From: Beaufortia kweichowensis
Taxonomy: Eukaryota; Chordata; Actinopteri; Cypriniformes; Gastromyzontidae
Direction: 5' to 3'
Length of the DNA: 64,000 nt
Assembly (NCBI GenBank): GCA_019155185.1
Contig: CM032813.1
Coordinates: forward strand, 6,741,001-6,805,000
In this document: in pieces, positions 35,101-47,726 of the stretch
How the letters are laid out: each line of letters begins with the position of its first letter
How positions within the stretch are numbered: the first letter of the stretch is position 1
Notes under the pieces: model-generated
The model's input: only the letters and a program-made list of their open reading frames with translations
What the model was told of the DNA's origin: nothing
The model's database searches: none
Position numbers and translations under genes: made by a program

Positions 35101-38100
35101 GCATGAACCTGCCAAACGCTGAAGACCATTTACAGACAACTGGTTTGTACAGCATGACACATTTTCAGTCGTCCTTGTCTGACCTACTGCAGACACATTA
35201 GTCACACCTTGTAGTTTTTGGCACTTTACCTCTTGATGTGAAATGTCCAGATTTTATTCTCGCTCAGCTATGTACGGTGTTTATAGAGAGCCCATTATTC
35301 GCAGGGTTTAGCGAAGCACGTTTACTCTTAGAACTGCTATTACTTTAGGAAATGTGTAGGGTGTTTGGGTAGACCGGGTTACAAGAAGGATAGAGGTGTA
35401 ATGCTAATACTAAAGTAGACAGTAAGAAAGAAAAGGTGTTTTATAACATGCCCGAAGCAAAACGATCTCCTATTCTGTGGACGGGACCAAAAGAACAGGA
35501 ACTGGACAAGAGGTTTGGGATTTAAACAAACTCCAATGTTATCTTTTAAACCACACAGAAACAACTAAACTCATGTTTAGACATGAAATCAAATCCTTTA
35601 TAGGCCAGAGAATGCATAAATGAGTGACCAAGCGCAACCATTATTCTATACATCAATGCAGTTAAGTTAATGTATGGACATAAAGCACAAAAATTATCCT
35701 AATAACTACTGATTCAACAGTGTGACAAAAAATACAGAGCTGCCTTTCATCCATTTATGAAGTATTATTTTTTAAATAAAACAGAACTCACAAAATGCAT
35801 TATTTAAATGGGGAAATAATTTACATTTCACATACATATGAACAATTACTATGGTGCAACCATTCACTATGTTCATTTTGCCCTTCAGCAAAACACATGC
35901 ACATCCTCTATTGTGAAGGAACTTTTGTGAACTATACCCTCTAGTGGACAAGTTGTCAGCAGGAATATTAGCTGCTGCATCTTAACACAAATCAGAATTT
36001 CAAAAGAAATCAATAAGAAATTCTATAAATAAAAACTTGTTATTTTGCACATAGACAGTTACACCACTCAGTCTTAATAGGGTTAAAAACAATAACAGCT
36101 CTACTGGCTAAACACTGATAAAGGCTTGTCACATAAACTGTAAACACAAACTTATGTGAAATTACAAATTTGGTGTTCCTGCATAGACTTTCTGAAAAGA
36201 CAAATAAATAGGTAGTTGACAAATATCTATGTCCTATGGTGTGACATACAGAAATCTAACAACTAAGATAAATCTCTCATGCTATTTGTATTTTTCTTTG
36301 CATTTTTTGCTGCCACACCATAGGACACGGTCACATATTATTTGAATGTGTTACATTCTTTGATCAGCTTCATTACAGTTCAAAAGTTTGAAAACTTACT
36401 TTTATCAAATTTTAGAATAAAAGTTAACTTGAAACATAAATAATAAACTGGTACGAATCGTAAACTATAGAATAAAATTACTAAAATAAATAAAAATTGT
36501 ACACTTTAACTCTCACCTTTAGTCTTTAACTAAAATTTGCAAACAAATTTCTTTTGGCATTTTATCAGTCTCAAACATTTTAAAACAATACTGAAAGAGT
36601 TCCTATCTAATTAGTACTCTTATTGGCTGCTCTTTCTTCATTATTTAAAGTTATATTCAAAACCACTTTTGCAGTTCTATGTTAACTTATAATAATAATA
36701 AAAATAACTTAATAATAATAATAATAATAAATACCACCATTATTAATATTATTTTAGTAGTAGTAGTCTTACTGATTATGCTATACATTGCAGAAAAATA
36801 AGATGTATGCATTACAACCACACTTTAACATGCATAAGGATGTTTAGCTGAATATGGTGTTTTTTATGTATATGCTAGTAGATGAACAAACACAGCCATG
36901 GGCTACACATCCATAAAACAACACATTTAACATGCTCTTTTTTTAAAAAAGAACAGCATCTTCCGTTTTGACATTACAGAAATGATACAAAAATAATTTA
37001 CATTAAAAAACACTGGGTAAATGTTTATAAGTAAAAAAAAAAACATTTAGAGGGCCAGGTCCTTATTTGCAGTGGAAGTGCTTGTAGTGACATGCCAAAG
37101 TTTTCAACAACAAAAAAAGGGAAAAAACAATGACATCTCACTTGATATGGAGATCTGACAATTAAACGATGCATCTAAAACATGTAAACTACACTCACAA
37201 TGAACCAACAATTAGTTGAGGTTTACTTTCGACTGACACACTTTGCTCAGATCCTACATGATTAAACTAAACTGGACTGTCTAGTGACACGTGTGTGAAA
37301 TAGTTGGCTAAATTCAGTAATATCCCAAACCACGAGCTCATTTTAACTTCATAAAATCTTATTTCAATTCATTTTATTTGACGCACAATAGAACCCAATA
37401 TATTGCATACCACAAAATAAGTTTTAAAGACAGTGGATTCCTCCATTATCCAAATACTGCTTTGATTTATAAAAGTAAATTTAATGAAAACGCATCGAAA
37501 TAAACACACATTTGATGCTGCGTGTTTATTTTCGTGCTTGGATTCGAAACAGGTCACACACGTTTCTCAATCGTTTGCCTCCATAATCACGTCGATGTGC
37601 ACTTAACGTTCACTACACTCAGACCGCTAGACACAGAAAAAGAAAATGGCGCAGAGACTAAGTCCTCAACCCCCAAACCCTCACTTTCACGAGCCTTTTA
37701 ATACCATTTCCCCTGCTCCAAAAACAATCAAGCCACGTTAATGTGCAAAAAATCTCTTTCTCTTTTGAAATCGCCGTTTATCGATCAATAAAAAGCAAAA
37801 GAAGTATGATTTTAAAGGGCTCAATGTGAACAATAGGCGCTTGTCAGAGAGCGAGAGGGGACTTAGTCTCTGGGACGCCATTTCTGTCCTTACAACTAAC
37901 TGGTCGTCAAGCCAGATCAGGTTAGACACAGAAATAATAAAATGGTGTTTTATAATATTGTGGTGATTTGTCGAAACCCACTCACCATTATATCTGGATC
38001 CAGAGTCGATCTGCGGAACAAACAGGGGTGTATAAGTTAATGTTAAATCGTGCCATGTCAATCGGCTGCTAACTTTCAACTTGATGCTAGCGTTAGCGCT

Positions 38101-38441
38101 CAAGCTAACAAGCCTGATAACACAATAGCGTTTAAATACCACCGCTGCGGGGGACAGATGGCTGTATAATGTTTTAATTCGTAAAATATAACGTTATTTA
38201 AGGAGTGTTTATGTAAGAAAAGCAACAAAGAACAACGCGAACTGACAAGATATAATTATTACATTCAAAGCCGACTTCTGCTGCACGTTAGCTTAGCATG
38301 CTGGGGAAAAACTGCCGCTGCGGATGGAATTTAAACAGCCGAGCTAATGACTACAAACCATCAAGAAAGAAAAACATAACTGACATGTTAAAATCACAAA
38401 CACTTTACCTGGGACTCGTTGTGGGAATGGTCCCCACTCAT
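29170..38441 (-). CDS. top1: DNA topoisomerase I (type IB), nuclear
   Basis: Relaxes supercoils by nicking one strand through a 3'-phosphotyrosine link. Twenty-one coding exons join in frame to 754 residues (human 765): 38441-38409, 38010-37986, 34817-34727, 34455-34341, 34192-34146, 33676-33587, 33352-33271, 33184-33087, 32891-32776, 32422-32301, 32225-32103, 32016-31829, 31749-31605, 31512-31369, 31100-30915, 30375-30307, 30198-30084, 29962-29835, 29742-29648, 29540-29391, 29272-29170. The start MSGDHSHNESQ matches vertebrate TOP1. Residues 1 to about 195 are the Lys/Glu-rich N-terminal domain; the core begins KWKWWEEERY. The pentad is complete: Arg477, Lys521, Arg579, His621 and Tyr712 (SKLNYLDPR), each 11 lower than in human. 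A coiled-coil linker precedes the Tyr domain. TOP1MT is excluded by the long charged N-terminus. One of two teleost copies is likely. Confidence 0.97.
34818..37985 (-). other. top1 intron 2 (3.2 kb)
   Basis: AT-rich, with no coding region. It holds an (AAT)n microsatellite at 36689-36730 and a CTCF-core-like CCCTCTAGTGG near 35938. The large intron between the short exon 2 and the charged-domain exons is intact, with GT-AG ends. Confidence 0.6.
36689..36730. repeat. (AAT)n microsatellite, interrupted
   Basis: AAT/ATA units broken by a short 'aaaataactt' interruption inside top1 intron 2. Confidence 0.8.
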
Positions 38442-38700
38442 TTCTAGGGGTCTAAATATTAAATAAAAACAGTTAAAAGCTTGTTAAAGTAAAATGCCGG
38501 CGAAGAGCTGTGGGCAGAATGAAGAAAGACACAGTTGTGTAACAGACCAAGCCCGAAATTTAAAGCACTGCGCATGTCAGACGCGTTTAAAAGGATAAAA
38601 AGGCGTTTTTCCTGCCACTGGCTCCTCCCACTCAGCGTGCCTGCACAGCTCCGCTCTCTGTACCGTCACCTCTGATAGCCACGTGGTACCAGTGATAAGA
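38442..38700 (-). promoter_or_regulatory. top1 promoter and 5' UTR region
   Basis: GC/CpG-richer stretch just upstream of the top1 ATG with no clear TATA box, as expected for a housekeeping promoter. An E-box-like CACGTG occurs near 38681. The start site is not determined. Confidence 0.35.
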
Positions 38701-40583
38701 AACGCTTGCTGAAAAAAATATTAAACTATTTTTATTCTCGTCAAAACCATCATTGGCAATCAAGAATGCTTCACAGTTGTATATAAATGAAAATACACTT
38801 TAATACACACTCACCAAAGGTTAAAGGGCCAGTCCACTTATACAATGTTGATACAGTTCTTCCAGTCACATGTGAGACAAGAAATAACTTTTTACGAATG
38901 ACAATTCCTACATGCATTTGCCTACTGTGTAAGAGTAAGACTTTAGATAAGTAAGGCCAATAAAGAAAGAAAGAGTTAAGCTTGAATAACAAAAGGCCCA
39001 TCAATGAAATTAGTTGGCTATTAAGTTTTACAGATACAACTCATTCTCCAGAGAACATCAGAAAACAAACAAACATTCATACTTTAAAATGAATTATTCA
39101 GAAGTTGTGTTGTAGCATTTTAAGTAGATTTGGTAAATATCTGTTTTAATTAATCTTTTTTTACATCTCTATTATATTTTGTGTCCCCACTGTATGTTGT
39201 TTTGTTTTCTTTATAGCCATGTTTAGTATTTCACGTCTAATAGTTCAAACTCTGCATAGATGGGATGTATATAAAAGTGAAAGGTTGTATTTCATAACCA
39301 CATTCTAACATGGTCTTTGTGTACTGTATAAAATGTGTATTAAATATATAACCTATATATGATAATATTTATGAGTTAAAGGTCAAAGAACACACAACTA
39401 AATACTATTTAATAGGAAAGCCTAAATGGTTGAATTATACAGTCACAAATGGTTGAACCAATTCTCTTAAAATTTGTATTCTCTACTCTGGAACAGAGTA
39501 TTAACTAGAGAAACTAGAGAATACAGTTTATGTTCCGGGAAATTATATGATATTAAGTTATGATTATATATTATAAAAAGCCAATGCTTTGATATTTCTA
39601 TTGGATGGCACCAAATACCTCCTGAAGCTGGTAAATTGGCTGGATCATGTTTTTAGAATTATATGTCACTGACAAATTAGAAGCATAACAAACACGAATA
39701 TGCATTTTCAATGTGACCCCATTTTACACTTAGGTGATATCTGTTTACCTACAATTTTATTAAGACTTGCTTTATTGTATATATCTGTATCAGCTTTTTC
39801 AAGTGCTTTGGCAATGATGTAAATGCTGTCAATCATGCAGTGCCAATAGAGCTTAACTGACTGTGCAAGTAAAAACATAGATAAAACACCTAGATAGTGC
39901 AAGTAAACATATTTAATACCCTGTACAAAGTATACATAATTATAACTAATTTGTATAATTCCCACTGTTACAGGTTTACTATTTCCTTTAAATTGTGCAG
40001 GGCTCTAACACTTTTTAGGAGCGCTTGTGCTCCTAATTAAAACAATTTGGGAGCACAGTAAAACTTTTTTGAGCACAGACATTTTCGCTTTATAGAGCAA
40101 TGTTAATATGGAAAGGCAATATTATTACATAAAATGATTTGACAAGCTGCGATACATGTTTTGAACAGCAGGGACCGCTGTGTTTACAGATCTCAGTTTA
40201 CGCCAGATAACCTGGATATACTGATATGTCTTCTAAAACGTAAAAAGCTAGGAAAGCACAGACAAAGTCTTAGTTTGTTTATTTTAAAGAGATTTCTTTT
40301 ATTTGTATTATTCATTTTTTATTTGATTTGGAATTTGTATTAAAACTGCTATTTAGTTTTGTTATTGATGAAAAAACATTTTTGTACAAAGAAATGTGCA
40401 GCATTTGAGAAATGAAAAAGGCACTTGTTCATTTCTAATTTGTCTCAACTCATTTTGTTAAAAATGTAAAAAAAATCATATTGTGAGATCAGTATCATGA
40501 ATCGTATCACATTGTGAGTTGAGTGAATTGTTACATCTCTACTAAATTATCATTTGCACTCAGGGGCGAAATTAAAATGTGTG

Positions 40584-40840
40584 CATGTCTGGAACCTGCA
40601 CTAAAGATTTTTCTGATGTAGAAACAAGTTTGTATTGAGATTTTCAGCCTATTATTTTTACATTTGTCCATAATTAAAAAGCGGATAGGTGTCCTCATTA
40701 CAGAAAGTGGCGTTGTAATATATTGTTGCCTTTTTATCACTGATTCAAAGAAGATGAATGGTGGGATTCAAACCTATGGCTTCCTGTACCTGTGGCTATG
40801 GGGACACTTGTGCAACCGCTTTGATTTTTATCCTTTTATT
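40584..40840 (-). mobile_element. tRNA-derived SINE, copy 1
   Basis: On the minus strand a B-box GGTTTGAATCCCACC (40758-40772) sits in a degraded tRNA-like head. The body, ending 'agaaaaatctttagtgcagg', is repeated in copy 2 about 350 bp away at high similarity. Confidence 0.55.
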
Positions 40841-40935
40841 TGTCCATCATAGCGGGTGGGGGGCGTATCCTGACATCTGACAACATTCCAGTCATGTCAG
40901 ATACGGTTCCCCCATGTTTCATGAGAGAGAAAGCT

Positions 40936-41217
40936 CATGCACGTCTGAAACCTGCACTAAAGATTTTTCTGATGTAGAAACAAGTTTGTTTTGAAATTTT
41001 CAGCCTATTATGATTAAATTTGTCCATAATTAAAAAGGGGATAGGTGTCCTCATGACAGAAAACGTTGTTGTAAGATATGGTTCCTCTTTCTTCACTGAT
41101 TCAAAGAAGATGTCAGGTGAGATACAAACCTATGACTTACTGTACGTGTGGCAGCTGTTCTAACCACTAGGCCATTGAGGACACTTGGTCAACTGCTTTA
41201 AGTTTTTATCCTTCTAC
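40936..41217 (-). mobile_element. tRNA-derived SINE, copy 2
   Basis: The minus-strand head reads TGGCCTAGTGGTTAGAAC (A-box) and GGTTTGTATCTCACC (B-box), followed by the same body as copy 1. A further partial body copy follows at 41219-41310, so at least three diverged units are arranged head to tail. Confidence 0.6.
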
Positions 41218-41310
41218 TTTCAGGCTGTAATTTTTAAACTTGTCTATCAAAAAAGGAAATTGTGTCCTGATGACAGAAAATTGTTGTTGTTGTAAGATAT
41301 GGTTCCCCTG

Positions 41311-41465
41311 ACACCAGGGTCATGGGTTCAATCCCAGGGATTGCACATAGAGAAATGTATAGTATAATGCACTGTAAGTCACTTAAAAGTGTCTGCCAAA
41401 TACGTCAATGTAATGTAAAACTTTGTTGAATGAAAGACCAACATGAATTGAGAACAGTGCAAAAA
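41311..41465 (+). mobile_element. SINE with B-box and conserved tail
   Basis: A plus-strand B-box GGGTTCAATCCCAGGGA is followed by 'atgcactgtaagtcactt' and 'aaaagtgtctgccaaata', the fish SINE 3' tail. The A-box half is missing or merged into the preceding repeat. Confidence 0.6.
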
Positions 41466-41563
41466 TGTAAGTCACTTTGCATAAAAGTGTCTGCCAAATG
41501 CGTCAATGTAATGCAAAACTTTGTTGAATGAAAGACCAACATGAATTGAGAATAGTGCAAAAA
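41373..41563. repeat. Tandem duplication of a SINE tail plus flank, period about 93-98 bp
   Basis: Unit 1 (41373-41465) and unit 2 (41466-41563) both run from 'tgtaagtcactt' through 'gtaaaactttgttgaatg' (unit 2: 'gcaaaac') and 'aaagaccaacatgaattgag'. Unit 1 has lost five bases in the tail. Confidence 0.85.
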
Positions 41564-41806
41564 TTTATATTTTTCATACAAATACAAACACAGATTAATC
41601 ATCTTACTCTAAATTTTTGTAATAAAATTATTTGTTTTTCCCAAACATTTCAACAAGCCACATCAATAACACATAGCCTAGAACACATTTCTTTTGTATA
41701 AAAAAATTTCTTTGGTAATTATAAATACAGTTTGTTAGAGGATAGAGTGTTCAAAAAACATCAGTGTCCTTAAGAAGAGATAGCAGTCCAAAGATATCCA
41801 AAGTGC

Positions 41807-44800
41807 TCATTGATGGTGCTGGTGATCTGTGCTCTGATATAGACACATGTATGAATCTCCCAGCAGTCTTTGCACCAGCTCAGTACACTGACTCAGATCT
41901 GCTTTAGCGAGCTCCTCTTCAGATTGAAAAAGGAAGTCTGCGACCTCAGGGCAAGACCTGATGACCGGTATGTTGTAGCCATTGTTATCATCGCCTAAGG
42001 ATGAGAATAAGATTGTGAGGGATTAGCTTTTTGTGCATAAAAAAACAAAGTGACCCTACCGTATCTGTCAGCCATGCTATCGAAGAAGATCCAGGACCGT
42101 GGGTCAGGGCCGTACTTCACAAAAGACACATAGTGACTAGTGTTAATACAGAGAACTGCAAAGAGCTGCATAGTTTTCCTCTGTATAGTTTCATCTGCTG
42201 GAAGATTATCTGGTACTGTAAGTTTGTGGGGTGAGTGTTCCTGTCGGGAGGGATGAATGTGAACCTGCAGATAAAGCAATGTAGCTTGTGTTTAAATGAC
42301 TAAAAAATAATTGGGAAGAAAACATAATTTACAGAACTATAGCAAAACAATTTGAAATTATACCTGTGTGTTGCAGGTGGAGCAATACTGCTTGATTCTC
42401 CCCGGCTGAAGCCTATGGTCCGTCAAACACTGGACACACTCATAGTCAGCTAGACGGCCACACAGAAAACACTGCCGGGAAGCTGGCGAAAAATTAATAA
42501 AATTGAGGGAAAACTGTTATTAGGATCAGACATGTTCACATATTTAAAAAGGGTATGCTGGTTAAACTCACAACAATGCAATAAGTCTGTGATGTCCAGC
42601 TCTGTTGAGGGAATGATTTTAGAGAACATCTTGTACCTCTTTCCAAACCGTGGCATCTGAACTATAAGGCAAGATGGAATCTAAAATAAAAATAAGATGA
42701 ATTAAAAATACATACTATGGCAGGTAGCCAGAACAGAATATGAAGAACTGATCATTCAATCATTTTTCTCTGTGCAGAGACAAAGAAATTGTTGTCCCTC
42801 TAGTTACACTTGTTGCTTACTATTTAAGTTATAATTAAACTAACAGTTAACTATAAGAAATTAACAAACCTCTTCAAACTTGAGACCACTTGACACGAAA
42901 GAGATCTCAAGCAGCTGGTGAACTGAAGGCATTGCTCCCACCTGACTCTTCTCTACAATTATCTGATGTGTATAGGCATCTTGTGACAGCTCTCCATGTG
43001 ACCTAACCGAGCAAATACAGGTGTTACATGTATAGATACACACCTATATGTATACTGTATATGCTGCCAACATAAAAAAAGGCACATTTAAAAATAATTG
43101 TAAGAATAAAAAAGTTAGATAAACAACTAAAACAAACCTGAATTTGAGCAATGGCTCTATGTTTAAAACATGTTTTAGTAGGATAGTGATAAACTCCTCT
43201 GGATCTATAGGGAATAAAAGAAAATCATCACTTATCTATAAACTCACACAACTCATGAACACGTAGCAGATTATCCACAATAACACAATCATTATTATGT
43301 GTGGGTTTTTTGTTTTCTGCATAAAAGGGAAGAAGGAAGTGCGATAAGTAACACCTTTCTCCTCCGTGGTAAAAGATTTGCAGCCTAGTTGTTTACGAAA
43401 GTTCATGACACTCTCTGCTGGAACAAAACCAGATCTGAATAGAGGGGAAGAGGTCATGTGTAATGAAATGTGAAGAGTTTGATGACTACAAACACACAAA
43501 CCCATATGAAGTGTGTTTACTTTTACGCTTTACAAACAATGCTGTACATTATTTCATTCACGTTTTTAATGTACGTGATCACACAGATTCGGGGAAAGGT
43601 TTTACCTGCGTAAAGGGTTCACAATATCTCGTCTTAAAGTGTGTGAAATGCCTTCCTCGCTGTCTGCTAAACTGTTAAAAACTCTGTCGAAAGCGACGGA
43701 TGATGTAAAAAGACTGGAAAGAGGGAAAAAAGGCATAAAATAACACATAGTATAAGCACGGGAAGCTACACGAACACTACAGTACATTTTGTTTTTTGAG
43801 GCTCTTACCTGAAGAGAGTAGCATCTAGATAACACGAGTTGAAGTGACCTTGGATCCCCCTCATTCTGCCTACCAAATGGGGCAAAATATCTGCCTCACC
43901 AACAGGAGGAACATTGTCTGAATCCTCCAGGTCTGTGACTAAAAATAAAAATAAAACGTAAAGTAAATTATAGAAAACTATTAAACTACTTTAAAACAGC
44001 AAGGCAGGAGAGTCTCACCTAAAGGGGGCTCTGGTGGTTTTGGGATCTCATTCAAAGACAAACTGAACTGAAATCTACTGTCGGGTTTGCATCGCTCCAA
44101 TGGCACGAACAAGGCTGTGTTTCCTTTACAGGTAAAATACCGCTTACTACCAAACATACCATCTGAACAGGTTATGATCTCATTGTCCTGAAAGGAAGAT
44201 ATTAAGGAAGTCATTTTAATTATGCACATTTACCATAAATCACTGAAATGGGGGAATAAAGTGTTGATCTCACCAGCTCAAGTCCTGCCCAGTAATTTAT
44301 CTTTCCTTCTGGGACTCCAATCCACCTGATCGCTCCATATACAGTCATGCCATTATCAGATATGACCTCTACCATGGATCCCACCTCCAACAAATACTCA
44401 GACAAAACCTGAATGGAGTTGGACGCGTCCTGCTTGCAAACTATACTTCCTTTTTTCAAACTGAGTGACTTGAGAGCTGGCGCAAAATTGATGCGAGTCG
44501 CAGCTTTCCTGTTCCAACCTAAAAAGAAATAACAAATAGGTAAATCATAGGATGCATCAGCTGACCTGTCATCACCTGATTGTTGACATCTTCACCATAC
44601 TTCATTCCTGGGTCATTTAAATAACCCCCTAAAGTTCTAGTATGAAGTATGCTAGAAGTTTGTGCTATGAATTCTTCACGAAGCCTTGAAACTGATACAC
44701 CGCATTCTATAATTCCTAAGACAGTATTTCCAGTTTAAGATAACAATCTTAATCAGGCTGTCTATTCACATAATCTATTCAACACCATATACAGGAACAG

Positions 44801-45984
44801 CTTAGGGCACAACAAATGATACCTTTGCAGTGAACCTGAATGTTTTCTTGGGCTGTAAAGACAAATGAGATAAATAACTGACCCACAGCAGTGTTGACTA
44901 TGTTGACTCTCAGTGGTTCCCTGCTGTTTAATTGTGATGGAACCACTTGTACAATGTCTGCAGCACTGAACAAAGGCAGAGAGACAGACTTCTTTGTCAA
45001 AGCATCAGTGTCCTGTGAGAAAATATAATATTAATTCCACACAACAACAATAACTACACTATCAAAAGTGAAAAGTGAAACTGTATTTTATATGAAGTAC
45101 CACTTTGCAAATCTATGTAGTAAATCTATGTGCTCTATATGTAAATAATATTAGGTCTACAACAGTTAATGATACAAAAAACTGAAAAGTAGATTAAGAA
45201 AATTTTATGAATTGAACAGAAATGTACATTTCTGTTTCAACATGCAAAAATACTGTATTATAATAATTTCTTATAATAAACTGTAGCAAGATTCCTAGAT
45301 ACTAGCGTTTTCAAAACCTTACCATATTTTTACTATGGTTTATCATTACTGTAATATATGTTAACTAGTGTACTAAATACTAAAACATACTACATAATAA
45401 TAATAGTTTTATATAAAATATACAGTATGCTACAATTAACAACTGTTTACTAAAGATAATAATAAAATACTACAGTATATTTTCAATGTAGTTATTCCCA
45501 TAAAAAGAAAATTAGTACAATGTTTTGGAAAATGTTTAATGGGGCTCTAAACGTAACTGCCCTTCCTCACCACTAACTCCAGTTTAAATCCCAGCATATG
45601 TAAGTCCCTGGCGTGGTCTTCCTTGCCGATTTGCATTAAATTCTTCACCAGGCACGGCTGAAAGTCCTTCTTATACTTAACCACCACAAGATCATCCTGA
45701 ACGAGATTACAGATCGCAGAGAAGAGCTGAACATTGCACAGGAGCTCCAGACGCCTGCTGGCGGGAGAAATAAACAGAAGTAACTGAGCGTGGTGACGTG
45801 AGAGCGGGTACGTGTCGAGCTTCTTCACCCTCTTTAAACTTCCACTTTCTCCATAAATCGTTCCAATTAAATCTCCCTCGGGTGTCTTTGCATCTGTACG
45901 CCCGATAGAGCCTCGGCTAAAGCCTTTCTTGTCTCTCCTTATAACAATAAAATAGCCTTCATTCGGTTCCTCTTTGAGTTCCAT
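41807..45984 (-). CDS. cyldl: CYLD-like ubiquitin carboxyl-terminal hydrolase
   Basis: CYLD removes Lys63- and Met1-linked ubiquitin chains and restrains NF-kB signalling. Thirteen exons join in frame to 698 residues (CYLD is about 950): 45984-45571, 45012-44883, 44518-44274, 44187-44019, 43938-43809, 43713-43606, 43434-43355, 43204-43138, 43002-42870, 42680-42572, 42482-42364, 42264-42060, 41994-41807. Residues 1-180 are a diverged N-terminal part; 228-295 is a clear CAP-Gly domain (equivalent to CYLD CAP-Gly 3). The catalytic domain follows, with Cys355 (GHFNSCYLD), His612 (NTSHYVSFVKYG) and Asp630 (FFDSMADR); the His-Asp spacing of 18 equals that of CYLD. A zinc B-box insert with CFLC...CVQC...CSTC lies at about 533-565. 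It is shorter because the first CAP-Gly domains and their linkers are reduced. The symbol follows the fish 'cyld-like' paralogue and is less certain than the family. Confidence 0.92.
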
Positions 45985-47490
45985 GTTTAGTTAGATGTCA
46001 ATGTTTGATGCACGCGGTGTTCTTGTTAAATGACAGCAAACGACTGTGTTATGAACACTGAGGTAAGTTTGTTATCTATGCGGGAGTGATAGTGATGTCA
46101 TGCGCATTCTTGTGTTGAAAGAACGCACAGGATGACCTGTCCTCAAAAAGTAAAAAACAAACCGTGGCGCAAACAACATGTTAATACAAGAGTAATTTAA
46201 TGTATTTCTATGCATTTTTTTATTACATACCTTATAATATAGTAATTTACTTTATAGTTTACTGTTATAGTTTTCAATGGTGTAAACCTTGCACAATTTT
46301 CCTGCAGTTTGCACGTACCTTGAGGGCAACATAAGATTGAGCTGTTAGACATATTCATTTACAAGTCTTAAATTTTCACCCTAGCTTAGGGCCTTTGAGA
46401 TTAGGCCTTTTAATTTTATAATTTTAATACTTTAATGGATGTTGAGCAATGTTTTAAGTACCCTATAAAGGGGAATAATCACCTATATGATCACATACTG
46501 CTGTAGATTTTTGCAAAAATAAACACACAGTTCTTTGCTGTGGAGCTTATCATACTCGTAAGGCAGCTTAAATCGTACATCTTTATCTACGTCATGAGGT
46601 CTAAACTCTTTCTGCCCATCTGATAAAACAAAAGAGGAGCTGTGGCGCTGTGTGGCATTGTTAAAATATGCTTAAATTTATCTTGCAACTGATGATCAGT
46701 TGATGTCTAAGTCATCTGTTGAAGAAGGAAGGTGTTCAATAGATTTGTGTGACAGCAAGAAGTCCTATGGGATCTGTAAGATTGTTATGTAACTGGCAGG
46801 ATGGACTTTACATAAAGGCACTACTTAATAGAACCTATAGAAATTATTTTGCATCTATGATTGCAGCAAGTGTAAAGCTTCAGTTTTGTTGCCACAACAT
46901 CTTTGTGTGCTAGTCTAGACCTTTTATTTAGTTTGGAAGTACTCATGTTTCCTGTTCAAATTCCATTAATTGACATTTGTGATGTTTATGCTGCAGGGCT
47001 CTCAGCAAGAAACTAAGAAGCAGAAAAGCACTGCCAACTTTCTCTTTTCTCTTTCTGTCTAAAAAATAATGAATGGGGGAAATTTAAAATGAATTAAAGC
47101 ATGTGCAATTTAGCAAAACATTGCAAATTAGAGCTTCACAATAACATTCATTTATTTTTTCAGACAAAATTTTCTTAACAGATTCTTACCAGATTTTAAA
47201 ATAAGCCAATTAAATTAAATGGGAACTACATGTCAAAAACATTAGCTTTATAGTCAGGTAATTAACAGCAATAATTTGATCATAAGGAAGTATCACATGC
47301 ATGTTTAGACTACACTGACTACTCCCTCTAGTGGTCTGTATCGTGCACTGCAGGAAATACCAAATGGGGTTTTTATTTGTGGTGTGATAGTTTTGTTTTG
47401 TTATTTATATATGACATATGTTATAAATATGCCATATATTTGATATATAACATTAATAACATTAAAACAACAGAAAACAACTCTTAGTCC
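45985..47490. other. Intergenic between the CYLD-like and TP53INP-family genes
   Basis: AT-rich, no gene seen. A CTCF-core-like CCCTCTAGTGG lies near 47329. Confidence 0.5.
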
Positions 47491-47491
47491 T

Positions 47492-47503
47492 TTTATTTTT
47501 ATT
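47492..47503 (-). terminator. Candidate poly(A) signals of the TP53INP-family gene
   Basis: Two adjacent AATAAA hexamers on the minus strand about 225 bases past the stop codon at 47727. Confidence 0.4.
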
Positions 47504-47726
47504 GCTGCATGACAGTGTCAGAATAGTGCACGAGTAAGTAAAAACACAAGATTTTCAAGTGGCCCGGCATAACTTTGGAGACATTTTAGCTGCCTTTTGA
47601 TATATTATACCCTAAACTGTAAATAAATCAAACAAGTCACATAACACACTTAGATTTTTAATATGCTTGCATGTTTTTGTTAAGTGCACAATTAAGTGTT
47701 ATGCTGGCTTGTGCTCTCTCTGCATC

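Larger units (their letters stand above)
38701..41806. other. Repeat-rich intergenic region between top1 and the CYLD-like gene
   Basis: No gene. It contains tandem tRNA-derived SINE copies on the minus strand (40584-41310), a plus-strand SINE tail and a tandem duplication (41311-41565). A short foldback, taggagc...gctccta, lies at about 40017-40036. Confidence 0.6.
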
